IMG/VR virus record: IMGVR_UViG_3300036398_003866
Coordinates: 1-22,670 of that record
Strand: one strand, 5' to 3'
From: a virus
DNA: 22,670 nucleotides
Shown: positions 6,917-13,245 of the stretch, one piece after another
Numbering within the stretch: the stretch's first letter is position 1
Layout: each line of letters starts with the position of its first letter
Translations under genes and position numbers: made by a program
Notes under the pieces: model-generated
Database searches by the model: none
What the model saw: the letters and a program-made list of their open reading frames with translations, nothing else
What the model was told of the DNA's origin: nothing

Positions 6917-7921
6917 TTACAACAGATCGAGGAGCCGAGCGGCGTTCGTGGTGAACGTCCGGTCGGCGACCGCAGCCCGGGCCTGGGCGGCGGCGTCGGC
7001 ACGATGGTCGTCGTGGGTGAGCCACCAGTCCAAGAGGTCCCGGACCTCGGCCGGCTCGGTGAACGTCGGCAGCATCGACAGGACCCGGTCGCCTTCGGGG
7101 CGGGGTTCCCGCAGGAAGAAGCAGCCGGTCGCGGCGAGCTCGACTTCCCGGGGGCCCATCGCCCAGCCGTCCGCCCCGGCGGAGCCTTCCTTGCGGTACA
7201 GGTTCAGCGACGCCCGAGCCGACTGGTACAGCACGGTGGTCTCGTCGTTGTCGAGGCAGTAGTCGTCAGGGTGCACGAGCCGCTCGGTGAACCAGGGGCC
7301 GGCGTCGGGCCAGTTGCCGCCGAGGCGCACGTCGAGGCCGGCGAGGTCGCAGGCTTCGAGGAACTTGATGCGGGACGGGTAGCCGGTGCCGACGAACGCG
7401 AGGTCGCAGGCCCATTCGGGGAGGCCCGGGCCGGGCCGGTGCAGCTGCGGGTCGTGGGCGTGGGGCACGTAGTAGGAGCGGGGCTGGTGTTTGCGGAACT
7501 CGGGAAGGTTCGTCGGGTCGTTGACGAGCACCACATCGAACAGGCTGGCCCGTTCGATCTGACGGTCGTCCTCGTAGGGCGATTCGGTGAACAGGGCGAC
7601 GAGCTTGTGACGGCGGGCCCGGATCACCTGGAGGATGTCGGGCGGGATGTAGAAGCCGCTCGTGACGAGGACCACGTCGGGCCAGAAGTCGTAGCAGGCC
7701 TCTTTCAGGCCGTTGGCGGCGAGGCGGATCCCGGCCTCGTTGTCGAACACTTGGCGCAGCTCGCCGTCTTTCTCGAGCATCGCCTGGGTGAAGAAGTCGA
7801 GCCGGTCGTCGAGCGCATACTCGACGACTTCGACGCCGAGCTGCTGGAACGCTCGTAGCCAGCCGTTGTGAACATCGAGCACGGAGAAGTGCGGGCCGGG
7901 CCGCACCATGAGGACCCTCAC
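6917..7921 (-). CDS. CgeB-like glycosyltransferase (GT-B fold)
   Basis: A 334-residue protein resembling the spore maturation CgeB / Glyco_trans_1_2 type. It has an N-terminal Rossmann-like start (VRVLMVRPGPHFSVLD), DVVLVTSGFYIPPDIL at about 82-97, LFTESPYEDDRQIERASLFD at about 110-129, DLAFVGTGYPSRIKFLEAC at about 173-191, and the nucleotide-sugar-site-like stretch GPREVELAATGCFFLRE at 256-272 with the conserved acidic residue. The typical C-terminal helix region (RDLLDWWL) follows. It would transfer a sugar from a nucleotide donor; the acceptor is unknown. It starts one base beyond the stop of the tail terminator gene with GTG (an in-frame ATG lies at 7909) and ends before a terminator-like hairpin. 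It interrupts the usual terminator-tube gene order, so it looks inserted. A virion protein substrate is an inference. Confidence 0.82.
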   Translation of the reverse strand: MRVLMVRPGPHFSVLDVHNGWLRAFQQLGVEVVEYALDDRLDFFTQAMLEKDGELRQVFDNEAGIRLAANGLKEACYDFWPDVVLVTSGFYIPPDILQVIRARRHKLVALFTESPYEDDRQIERASLFDVVLVNDPTNLPEFRKHQPRSYYVPHAHDPQLHRPGPGLPEWACDLAFVGTGYPSRIKFLEACDLAGLDVRLGGNWPDAGPWFTERLVHPDDYCLDNDETTVLYQSARASLNLYRKEGSAGADGWAMGPREVELAATGCFFLREPRPEGDRVLSMLPTFTEPAEVRDLLDWWLTHDDHRADAAAQARAAVADRTFTTNAARLLDLL

Positions 7922-8326
7922 TTAGAAGTAATCCTCCCGGCCGACCTGGCATTCGGTGATGGCGATCCAGCAGTCGAGCTCGTCGGCGTAGTCGACTTCC
8001 CACTGCGACGCCCCGAAGTACGGGTCGTTGGCACCCCGCCCGAGGATCGCGTCGACCTGGTCGATCGCCGTGTCGAGCCGCGCCTGGGTGATGTCCTGGG
8101 TGCCGTCGGCGCAGTAGATCCGCAGCTGGAACCGGAAGAACTCCGGGGTGACACCCACCGTGAGGATCGTCACCGAGGCCGGCTTGGCGATCTCGCCCGG
8201 GTTCGGTTCGTGACCGTAGACCCGGCTGATCGCCGTGAGCGTCGCCGCCGGGGCGCCGGTCGTGATGTTCGATGCGAGCCGGGCGAACAGGTCGGCCTTC
8301 GCGTTGGCGAGGCTGGTCGGGGCCAT
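7922..8326 (-). CDS. Tail terminator-like protein
   Basis: A 134-residue protein starting with the ATG at 8326, which forms TGATG with the connector stop. The upstream in-frame extension is an out-of-frame reading of the connector gene and is rejected. A helical N-terminus (ANAKADLFARLASN) is followed by a beta-rich body (ASVTILTVGVTPEFFRFQLRIYC at about 50-72), a helix (RLDTAIDQVDAILG) and a C-terminal edge (WEVDYADELDCW, then CQVGREDYF). This order resembles tail terminator or tail completion proteins of actinophages, which cap the tail tube and join it to the head. Its position after the connector supports this. Sequence conservation in the class is low, so an alternative neck role remains possible. 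Confidence 0.6.
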   Translation of the reverse strand: MAPTSLANAKADLFARLASNITTGAPAATLTAISRVYGHEPNPGEIAKPASVTILTVGVTPEFFRFQLRIYCADGTQDITQARLDTAIDQVDAILGRGANDPYFGASQWEVDYADELDCWIAITECQVGREDYF

Positions 8327-8952
8327 CAGGCGATCCCGGCCGGCCGGATGTATTCGGCGAGCAGTTCGATGACGGCCCGGGGGACCGCGAAGGCGGGGAT
8401 GCCGAGGCCGACGTCGTCGACGGGCCCGAAGGTGGAGGAGCCGACACCCTGCTCGCGGCGCCACAGATGCGAGAACATGATCGCGGCGCCCCGCTTGAAG
8501 ACCTCGTCGACGAGGGCGGTGGTGGCGTAGCGGCCGGCGACGTAGGTGACGACGACGGCACCGCCGGCGGGGAACGTGTACGGGCCACCCTGGGAGCGGC
8601 GGTAGATGCGGTACGGCGCTTCGGCGGTGATGTCGATCAAGAAGGCGTCGGTCGGCTTCGACGAGACGGACTCGCCGGTGAGGGTGGTGGCGCTGCCGTC
8701 CTGGTCGTACTCGATGCACGAGCTGACGGATGCGATCGGGGTGTGGCGCACGTCGATGAACGGGGCGGCACCGCAGTAGTGCGTCTCGTTGGAGATAGTG
8801 CGCCGCACGACATAGCCGCAGAGAGTGTCGATCCGACGGGAGACGCCGGTGATGTAGGCGGCGAGCTCGGTGTCGTAGGTGGTGTTCGACGCGTCGATGT
8901 TGACCGCCGCCTTCGCCTCGGTCAGCGAAATGATGTCGAGCGTGTCGGGCAT
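8326..8952 (-). CDS. Head-tail connector protein, gp6-like
   Basis: A 208-residue protein. The N-terminus SLTEAKAAVNID (about 8-19), followed by TYDTELAAYITGVSRRIDTL and the 'GYVV' segment, is the helical pattern of phage gp6-like / gp15-like head-tail connectors, which form a ring under the portal. A beta-rich insertion follows (HTPIASVSSCIEYD), then VVVTYVAGRYATT and a helical C-terminus. The ATG at 8952 has GAGG about five bases upstream, lying within and just after the stop of the glycosyltransferase gene. In typical phages this gene directly follows the capsid gene; here about 4.3 kb, mostly sugar enzymes, lies between them. Confidence 0.78.
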   Translation of the reverse strand: MPDTLDIISLTEAKAAVNIDASNTTYDTELAAYITGVSRRIDTLCGYVVRRTISNETHYCGAAPFIDVRHTPIASVSSCIEYDQDGSATTLTGESVSSKPTDAFLIDITAEAPYRIYRRSQGGPYTFPAGGAVVVTYVAGRYATTALVDEVFKRGAAIMFSHLWRREQGVGSSTFGPVDDVGLGIPAFAVPRAVIELLAEYIRPAGIA

Positions 8953-8959
8953 CTGGTCC

Positions 8960-9535
8960 TCACTTGCAGTCGTAGGGCAGCTGGCCGAGGCTCAGGTTCT
9001 GCCCGTGGAACCGGTAGGTCCAGGTGACCTTCGGTTCGCAGACGAACTCAGCGCCGACCTCGAGGGCCCGCTGCCAGAAGTCCCAGTCTTCGGCGCAGTC
9101 CCAGTCGGTCGTCTTGCGGTATCCGCCGAGCTCCTGCCAGAGGCTGGTGCGGACCAGCGCGCCGCCGCCCGGGATGAAGTTCCGGTGCCGCAACGTGTCG
9201 GCGTCGAACTCGGCGTTCGGGGTCCACCCGTCGCGACCTTCGCTGCGACACCAGGTGTACGTCACGTCGTACCAGCCGGCCGCCGCGGTGACCGTGGCGA
9301 GATGCTGCGGGTCGAGGAGGTCGTCGTCGCACATGACCATCAGCCAGCGGGTGGTCACTTGGGCGGCGAGCCGGTTGATGGTGGCGACGAATCCGTCGCG
9401 GGGATGATCGACGGCGATCAGATGCGCCCGGGGGGCGACGGTCTGGGCGGCCACCGAGGCGCACAACTCGCCGAGCATCCCGGATCGTTCCGGCATCGAC
9501 GCCGTCAGGATCGTGACGTCAGCGGTAGCGCGCAT
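8960..9535 (-). CDS. GT2-family glycosyltransferase (GT-A fold)
   Basis: A 191-residue protein from the ATG at 9535. The reading frame is open further upstream, but that part overlaps the preceding gene and is Thr/Pro-rich without family character. GT2 hallmarks are visible: N-terminal ADVTILTASMPERSGMLGEL, helix LCASVAAQT, the metal and nucleotide-sugar-binding CDDDLLDP with DDD at 70-72, GGGALVRTSLWQELGGYR at 123-140, and the catalytic-base-like EDWDFWQRA at 149-157. It is short for GT2 but has all core parts of the catalytic domain. It overlaps the GT32-like gene by 17 bases and ends seven bases before the connector gene. Donor and acceptor are unknown. Confidence 0.85.
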   Translation of the reverse strand: MRATADVTILTASMPERSGMLGELCASVAAQTVAPRAHLIAVDHPRDGFVATINRLAAQVTTRWLMVMCDDDLLDPQHLATVTAAAGWYDVTYTWCRSEGRDGWTPNAEFDADTLRHRNFIPGGGALVRTSLWQELGGYRKTTDWDCAEDWDFWQRALEVGAEFVCEPKVTWTYRFHGQNLSLGQLPYDCK

Positions 9536-10199
9536 CGAGGAACTCGTCGGTGGGCTGGTCGGACCAGCGGTCACGGGTGTGACCCCAGTGGTGCACCGCA
9601 TACGAGTCGGGATGGTCGGCCCACTCGTCGCGCATCGACTCGACGTCGTAGAGGACCGGGTTGAACGCCACCTTCGGAAAGACGTGGAGGAGGCCCGGGT
9701 TCGTGCGGTCCATCCAGCTCAACAGGTGCGGGCCGGTGACCCCGTTCATCGGCTCACCCTGAAGTTCCCGGTACCGGGGTTCGAGCTCGTCGAGCAGCCG
9801 ATCGAAGAACCTATGGCCCGGCTCGCAGCCCATCAGCGCGTTCGACAGGAACTCGCCGTCTTCCATCCCGGCGAACGCCGAGATCCCATCGAGGGGAATC
9901 TTCCGGAGGGCTTCCATGTCACAGTTCGCATAGATGCCACCGAACTCGAACAGCAGCTCGTACGACACCACGTCGGCCCGCTGCACATGCACCCCGAGCT
10001 CAGGCACCCCACCGCCCACGTTCACACCCCGACGGGCGATCTCGTCGAACACCCACTGGTTCCGCAGGGCCGGCAGATCATCCTCACGCCACAGGCGCAC
10101 CTCGTAGCCGAGACGCTCCCAGGTGCGGCCGAACTCCACCAGCTCCCGGCGCATCGGGGCCGGCCCGAACCAGATGCGGTGCACGACCTCGGGGATCAC
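9519..10199 (-). CDS. GT32-like (OCH1/capsular type) glycosyltransferase
   Basis: A 226-residue protein from the GTG at 10199, which forms GTGA with the stop of the SDR gene. The family start is clear: IPEVVHRIWFGPAPMRRELV at 2-21, then YEVRLWREDDLPAL, then RADVVSYELLFEFGGIYANC at about 74-93. In the Gly_transf_sug (GT32) family the last motif normally ends in a DXD that holds the metal and nucleotide sugar; here it reads Asn92-Cys-Asp94 then Met-Glu, so the first Asp is Asn. The C-terminal half has GVTGPHLLSWM and HHWGHTRDRW, matching the usual end of the family. It probably transfers a hexose. Activity with the altered DXD is uncertain, although the rest of the site is preserved. Confidence 0.82.
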   Translation of the reverse strand: MIPEVVHRIWFGPAPMRRELVEFGRTWERLGYEVRLWREDDLPALRNQWVFDEIARRGVNVGGGVPELGVHVQRADVVSYELLFEFGGIYANCDMEALRKIPLDGISAFAGMEDGEFLSNALMGCEPGHRFFDRLLDELEPRYRELQGEPMNGVTGPHLLSWMDRTNPGLLHVFPKVAFNPVLYDVESMRDEWADHPDSYAVHHWGHTRDRWSDQPTDEFLDARYR

Positions 10200-11101
10200 G
10201 GCTTCGACCAGGAGATGCCTTCGGCCTTGCGGTAGTACTCGACCGTCTCGGCCACCCCGTCGCGCAACGTCCGGAACGACGGGCAATGCCCGTACAGCGG
10301 CTCGAGTGTCACCGGATCACCGACGACGGTGGAGTCCTCCGGTTCTCCCGGGCGCATCGGCAGATGCGTGATCGTGCCGCCCGTGTACTCGGCGACCAGC
10401 TCGGCGATCTCGCGGACCGTCGGGGCGTACCCGGTGCCGGCCTCGTAGCAGAAGCCGTCCGGGTTCGGGCCGTGCAGCATCGCCCGCACGAACACTTCGG
10501 CGACATCAGCGACGTGGATCATGTCCATCCGTTGGGCGCCCGACCCGTAGACCTCGATCGGGTCGCCGGCCAAGCCGCGGCAGATGAACGCCGGCATGAT
10601 CTTGCGGACCTTGCTGTGCCCGTACGGAGCGGCGACCGACTGGCCAGGCCCGTAGGCGTTCAACGCCCGGACCACAGCGATGCGGGTACCCCGCTCGGTG
10701 TTGTACATCTCTGCGAACCGTTCGGCACACGTCTTCGAGATCGAATAGCCGTTGATCATCCAGTAGTTCCCGACCGCGGCGAGCGCGGCGGGGACCTGGT
10801 ACTGGGCGACCGCCTCGAACACGTTGAGTGCCCCGAGGATGTTCGTCTCCGCCGCCGGCCGAGGGTTGGCGATCGTCTCCTGGGTGCCGAGCACCGCGGC
10901 GAGATGGATGACCCCGTCGGCGTGGGCGACCGCCTCGGTCACCGCCACCGGATCCCGCACATCGCCCAGAATCAGCTCACACCCAGCCGGTGGCTTCCGG
11001 ACATGCCGATCAAAAATCACGGGCGTCAGATCGCGCTGTAGCAGCGCTGCGACGACGTGAGACCCGATGAACCCGGAACCTCCGGTGACCAGCACGTTCA
11101 T
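10196..11101 (-). CDS. NAD-dependent nucleotide-sugar epimerase/dehydratase (extended SDR)
   Basis: A 301-residue protein of typical length for extended short-chain dehydrogenases. Residues 6-13 (TGGSGFIG) are the GxxGxxG dinucleotide motif; Asp31 at the end of the second strand suggests NAD rather than NADP; GDVRD (46-50) and HLAAV (66-70) are classic. The catalytic Tyr119 and Lys123 are in YSISK. NAYGPGQ at about 149-155 is the substrate-domain signature. It resembles UDP-glucose 4-epimerase and related dehydratases, so it would make or convert an activated sugar for the neighbouring transferases in the cytoplasm. It overlaps the GT2 gene upstream (ATGA) and the GT32-like gene downstream (GTGA). 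Exact substrate cannot be read from the sequence. Confidence 0.9.
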   Translation of the reverse strand: MNVLVTGGSGFIGSHVVAALLQRDLTPVIFDRHVRKPPAGCELILGDVRDPVAVTEAVAHADGVIHLAAVLGTQETIANPRPAAETNILGALNVFEAVAQYQVPAALAAVGNYWMINGYSISKTCAERFAEMYNTERGTRIAVVRALNAYGPGQSVAAPYGHSKVRKIMPAFICRGLAGDPIEVYGSGAQRMDMIHVADVAEVFVRAMLHGPNPDGFCYEAGTGYAPTVREIAELVAEYTGGTITHLPMRPGEPEDSTVVGDPVTLEPLYGHCPSFRTLRDGVAETVEYYRKAEGISWSKP

Positions 11102-11766
11102 GATGCCCCCAGCAGCTCGCGCACCGGCTCGAGATCCCAGCCGTGCATCTCCACAGTCCTGTTCCCCCAGGTGGAGGTGTGACCGTTGTGATCAGCGAGG
11201 TCGATCTGCGCCACCCGGTAGCCGGCCTCGTGGAGCCGCTGGCAGGTGGGCACGTCACCCCAGCCTTGGATCTTCTCGGGGACCGGGCCGATCTTCGGCC
11301 AGTCCCCCGGGCGGAACGACCAGGACGCCGCCCCGGTGCTGGCCCGGATCAACCCGGGGACCTGCCCGTAGCGGACCCGTTCCCGGATCGTGTTCCACTC
11401 GAACATCGGCTCGAGATGACAGCCGGTGAGGATCACGTCGGCGGGCGCTTCGGCCCACCAGTCCCGCAGCCGGTCAGCCCACCCGGGCCGCCAGCCCATG
11501 TCGTCATCGGACAGGACGCACAGATCTGCGTCGGTTCCGATGGCCACACGAGCACACAGGTTCGTGCCGTGCCCGCAGGTGGACAGCCGGTCCTTGGAGA
11601 CGTAGCCGCCGAGCTCGGCGACGAGCTCCGACGTGCCGTCCGTCGACCCGTTGTCGACCGGGATCACCCGGGCGTCCCGGGCCAGGGACTGATAACAGTC
11701 CCAGAACAGCGACTCCCGGTCGTTCAAGAACAGGTTGTGGCACAGGATCGCTGCGGTGATCCTCAC
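11098..11766 (-). CDS. GT2-family glycosyltransferase (GT-A fold)
   Basis: A 222-residue protein from the GTG at 11766, which forms GTGA with the GT4 stop. Motifs: RITAAILCHN at the start, PVDNGSTDGTSELV at 36-49 (the nucleotide-binding DNGSTDGT), GTNLCARVA, then LCVLSDDDMGWRPGWADRL at 82-100 with the DDD metal-binding site. The C-terminal half has a GWGDVPTCQRLHEAGYRV stretch, where the GT2 catalytic-base region (often ED) reads GD, then HNGHTSTW. The protein is compact and lacks membrane segments, so it should act on a soluble acceptor. It has no close resemblance to the second GT2 in the cassette (8960-9535) beyond the shared fold, so the two are not a recent duplication. Confidence 0.87.
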   Translation of the reverse strand: MRITAAILCHNLFLNDRESLFWDCYQSLARDARVIPVDNGSTDGTSELVAELGGYVSKDRLSTCGHGTNLCARVAIGTDADLCVLSDDDMGWRPGWADRLRDWWAEAPADVILTGCHLEPMFEWNTIRERVRYGQVPGLIRASTGAASWSFRPGDWPKIGPVPEKIQGWGDVPTCQRLHEAGYRVAQIDLADHNGHTSTWGNRTVEMHGWDLEPVRELLGAS

Positions 11767-12923
11767 AGCCGGATCGGCTCCACCGTCGGCACCAGGCCCT
11801 GCAGCTGCTCGAGTGCCGGCCGCCAGTACTGGGCGTACACCGAGTCGGCGTCGTACTGCTCGGCGAAGGTGCGGCACTGCGGGCCGAGCTCGGCGAGGAG
11901 GTCCCGGTTCTCGTTGGCGTGCCGGAGTGCATCGGCGATGTCGTCGATGATCGGGGTGCAGAAGTACGCGAGCTGGGCGGGATCCCAGCGGGGTTGCGCC
12001 AGCGTCTTGTAGCCGGGCCCGGCAAGTTCGGCCTGGGCGGAGAAGTCGGTGACGATCACCGGCGTCCCGCAGGCTTGCGCCTCGATCGTCGGGATCCCGA
12101 ACCCTTCGCCCATGCTCGGGAACAACAAGACGTCGAACGCCGAGTACAGGGTGGCGAGCTCGGCCTGGCCGATCATCCCCGAGCGGTACCGGTAGTCGTC
12201 GACGAACAGCAGATTCTCGGGGCTGATCCCGACGCCGGTGGCGAGGGCCCGCAGGTCCATGCCGCCGAGGGCGCCGCGCTGTTCCGCATGCACGTACAGC
12301 AGGGCGGTCGGGTCGGTGTCGAGCAGCCGGCGGAACGCGAGGAACGCTTCGGGGTACGCCTTGCGGCACGGCTCCAACGAGTTGTTCGTCGAGCACATCC
12401 CGACCAGGAACCGGTCGTCGAGACCGAGGCGGGCCTTCGCATCGGCGACCGGCTGGAAGACCTCGGTGTCGATCCCGTGGGGGACGTACAGCGGGTCGTG
12501 ACCGTCGCCTTGCAGCTGACGGCGACCGAACTCGCTCATGGCGATCGGCATCGAACCGGACTGCTGGAAGAACCGGGCGACGAGCCGAGGCATCGGCGCA
12601 TGGTCGATCGGCACCCACGACGCCAACGTGAACTCCGACAGGGCCGGATGATCCAACGTCCACACGTCGTAGAGGGTCAACAGCAAGCCGGGCTCACCGT
12701 CGAACCAGTGCAACGCATGGGCGCAGATCACGTCGTTGGAGTAACCCGACCCGGACGGGTAGACCCGCACCCCGTCCCAGTCGCGCACCCCACCCTGCAA
12801 CCCGTAGTTGGCGATGACCGCCACGTCGTGGCCGTCGGCCACCAGGCGAGGCACGACCTGGGCGGTCTGCTGCCCGTACCCGGTCGGCGCCCACGGCGCA
12901 TTCGAGAACCAGGCGATCTTCAC
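11763..12923 (-). CDS. GT4-family glycosyltransferase (GT-B fold)
   Basis: A 386-residue protein from the GTG at 12923, overlapping the 65-aa gene by GTGA. The N-domain begins VKIAWFSNAPWAPTGYGQQT, with the glycine-rich loop of GT4 enzymes; PHGID at 148-152 marks the linker to the C-domain. RFLVGMCSTN (171-180) starts the second Rossmann domain. EGFGIPTIEAQACGTPVI (273-290) is the EX7E donor-site motif with both Glu residues (273 and 281). It is soluble, with no signal or membrane helix, and would use a nucleotide sugar. It opens the five-gene sugar cassette inserted after the capsid gene. The fold assignment is very secure; donor and acceptor are unknown. Confidence 0.9.
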   Translation of the reverse strand: MKIAWFSNAPWAPTGYGQQTAQVVPRLVADGHDVAVIANYGLQGGVRDWDGVRVYPSGSGYSNDVICAHALHWFDGEPGLLLTLYDVWTLDHPALSEFTLASWVPIDHAPMPRLVARFFQQSGSMPIAMSEFGRRQLQGDGHDPLYVPHGIDTEVFQPVADAKARLGLDDRFLVGMCSTNNSLEPCRKAYPEAFLAFRRLLDTDPTALLYVHAEQRGALGGMDLRALATGVGISPENLLFVDDYRYRSGMIGQAELATLYSAFDVLLFPSMGEGFGIPTIEAQACGTPVIVTDFSAQAELAGPGYKTLAQPRWDPAQLAYFCTPIIDDIADALRHANENRDLLAELGPQCRTFAEQYDADSVYAQYWRPALEQLQGLVPTVEPIRL

Positions 12924-13117
12924 CGGGTCTCCGCCGGGGCAGACACCCGAGTCTCCTTCGCCGGACGGCCCACCTTCTTGCGGGTCACGACGACCCACGA
13001 CGAGCCGGCCGGGACGACGGAGATGATCTCCTCCCGGGCCTCGAGTCGCTTCACCGCGTCGGCGAGCTGCTCGGGCGCAGGAGAGTGTTCGCTGATCGAG
13101 ACGATGTGAGCAGGCAC
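12920..13117 (-). CDS. 65-aa protein of unknown function leading the sugar cassette
   Basis: The GTG at 13117 is chosen because AAGGAG lies four bases upstream; a longer reading to 13228 would translate two hairpins and is proline-rich. I do not recognise the protein. Residues 1-10 (VPAHIVSISE) and about 31-46 (IISVVPAGSSWVVVTR) look like beta strands around a helix (PEQLADAVKRLEARE), so a small alpha/beta fold is likely. The tail KKVGRPAKETR has a GRP core flanked by basic residues, like an AT-hook, but one such core alone proves nothing. Its stop overlaps the GT4 start (GTGA). It is the first gene after the capsid and its hairpins, so it could serve mainly as a translational leader for the cassette. 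Confidence 0.6.
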   Translation of the reverse strand: MPAHIVSISEHSPAPEQLADAVKRLEAREEIISVVPAGSSWVVVTRKKVGRPAKETRVSAPAETR

Positions 13118-13136
13118 GGTGCTCCTTGGGCGTGGT

Positions 13137-13168
13137 GTGGGCGGCGGCCCGTGCCAGCCGCCACCCAC
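13137..13168 (-). promoter_or_regulatory. Strong hairpin just upstream of the 65-aa gene
   Basis: The arms at 13137-13148 and 13157-13168 pair at 11 of 12 positions, with an eight-base loop and one C-A mismatch. On the minus strand it lies about ten bases before the AAGGAG ribosome site of the 65-aa gene. There is no U-run, so termination is less likely than an effect on translation or mRNA stability. Confidence 0.45.
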
Positions 13169-13194
13169 CACCACATCAGTTCGGCACGGAGAAG

Positions 13195-13232
13195 GTGTGT
13201 GGGGGACCGGGGATCGCCCGGCCCCCACACGC
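13195..13232 (-). terminator. Long hairpin directly downstream of the capsid gene
   Basis: Outer arms GTGTGGGGG (13197-13205) and CCCCCACAC (13222-13230) pair perfectly. They extend by a G-U and a G-C pair at the base and, past one bulged A, by five more pairs (13207-13211 with 13217-13221) around the loop GATCG. It starts about 14 bases after the capsid stop codon on the minus strand. The stem is far stronger than chance. The downstream tract is CCTTCTCCG rather than a U-run, so it may attenuate or rho-terminate capsid transcripts, or protect the capsid mRNA 3' end, rather than act as a classical intrinsic terminator. Confidence 0.5.
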
Positions 13233-13245
13233 GCACGAGGGCGGA

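Noticed and set aside
6877-7002. N-terminal extension of the tail tube protein
   Set aside because: It overlaps the end of the glycosyltransferase gene and a terminator-like hairpin and is Pro/Arg-rich; the ATG at 6876 has GGAGGG upstream.
8960-12923. Host polysaccharide operon beside a prophage
   Set aside because: The cassette is flanked on both sides by phage structural genes in the same orientation and is joined by coupled overlaps, so it belongs to the phage operon.
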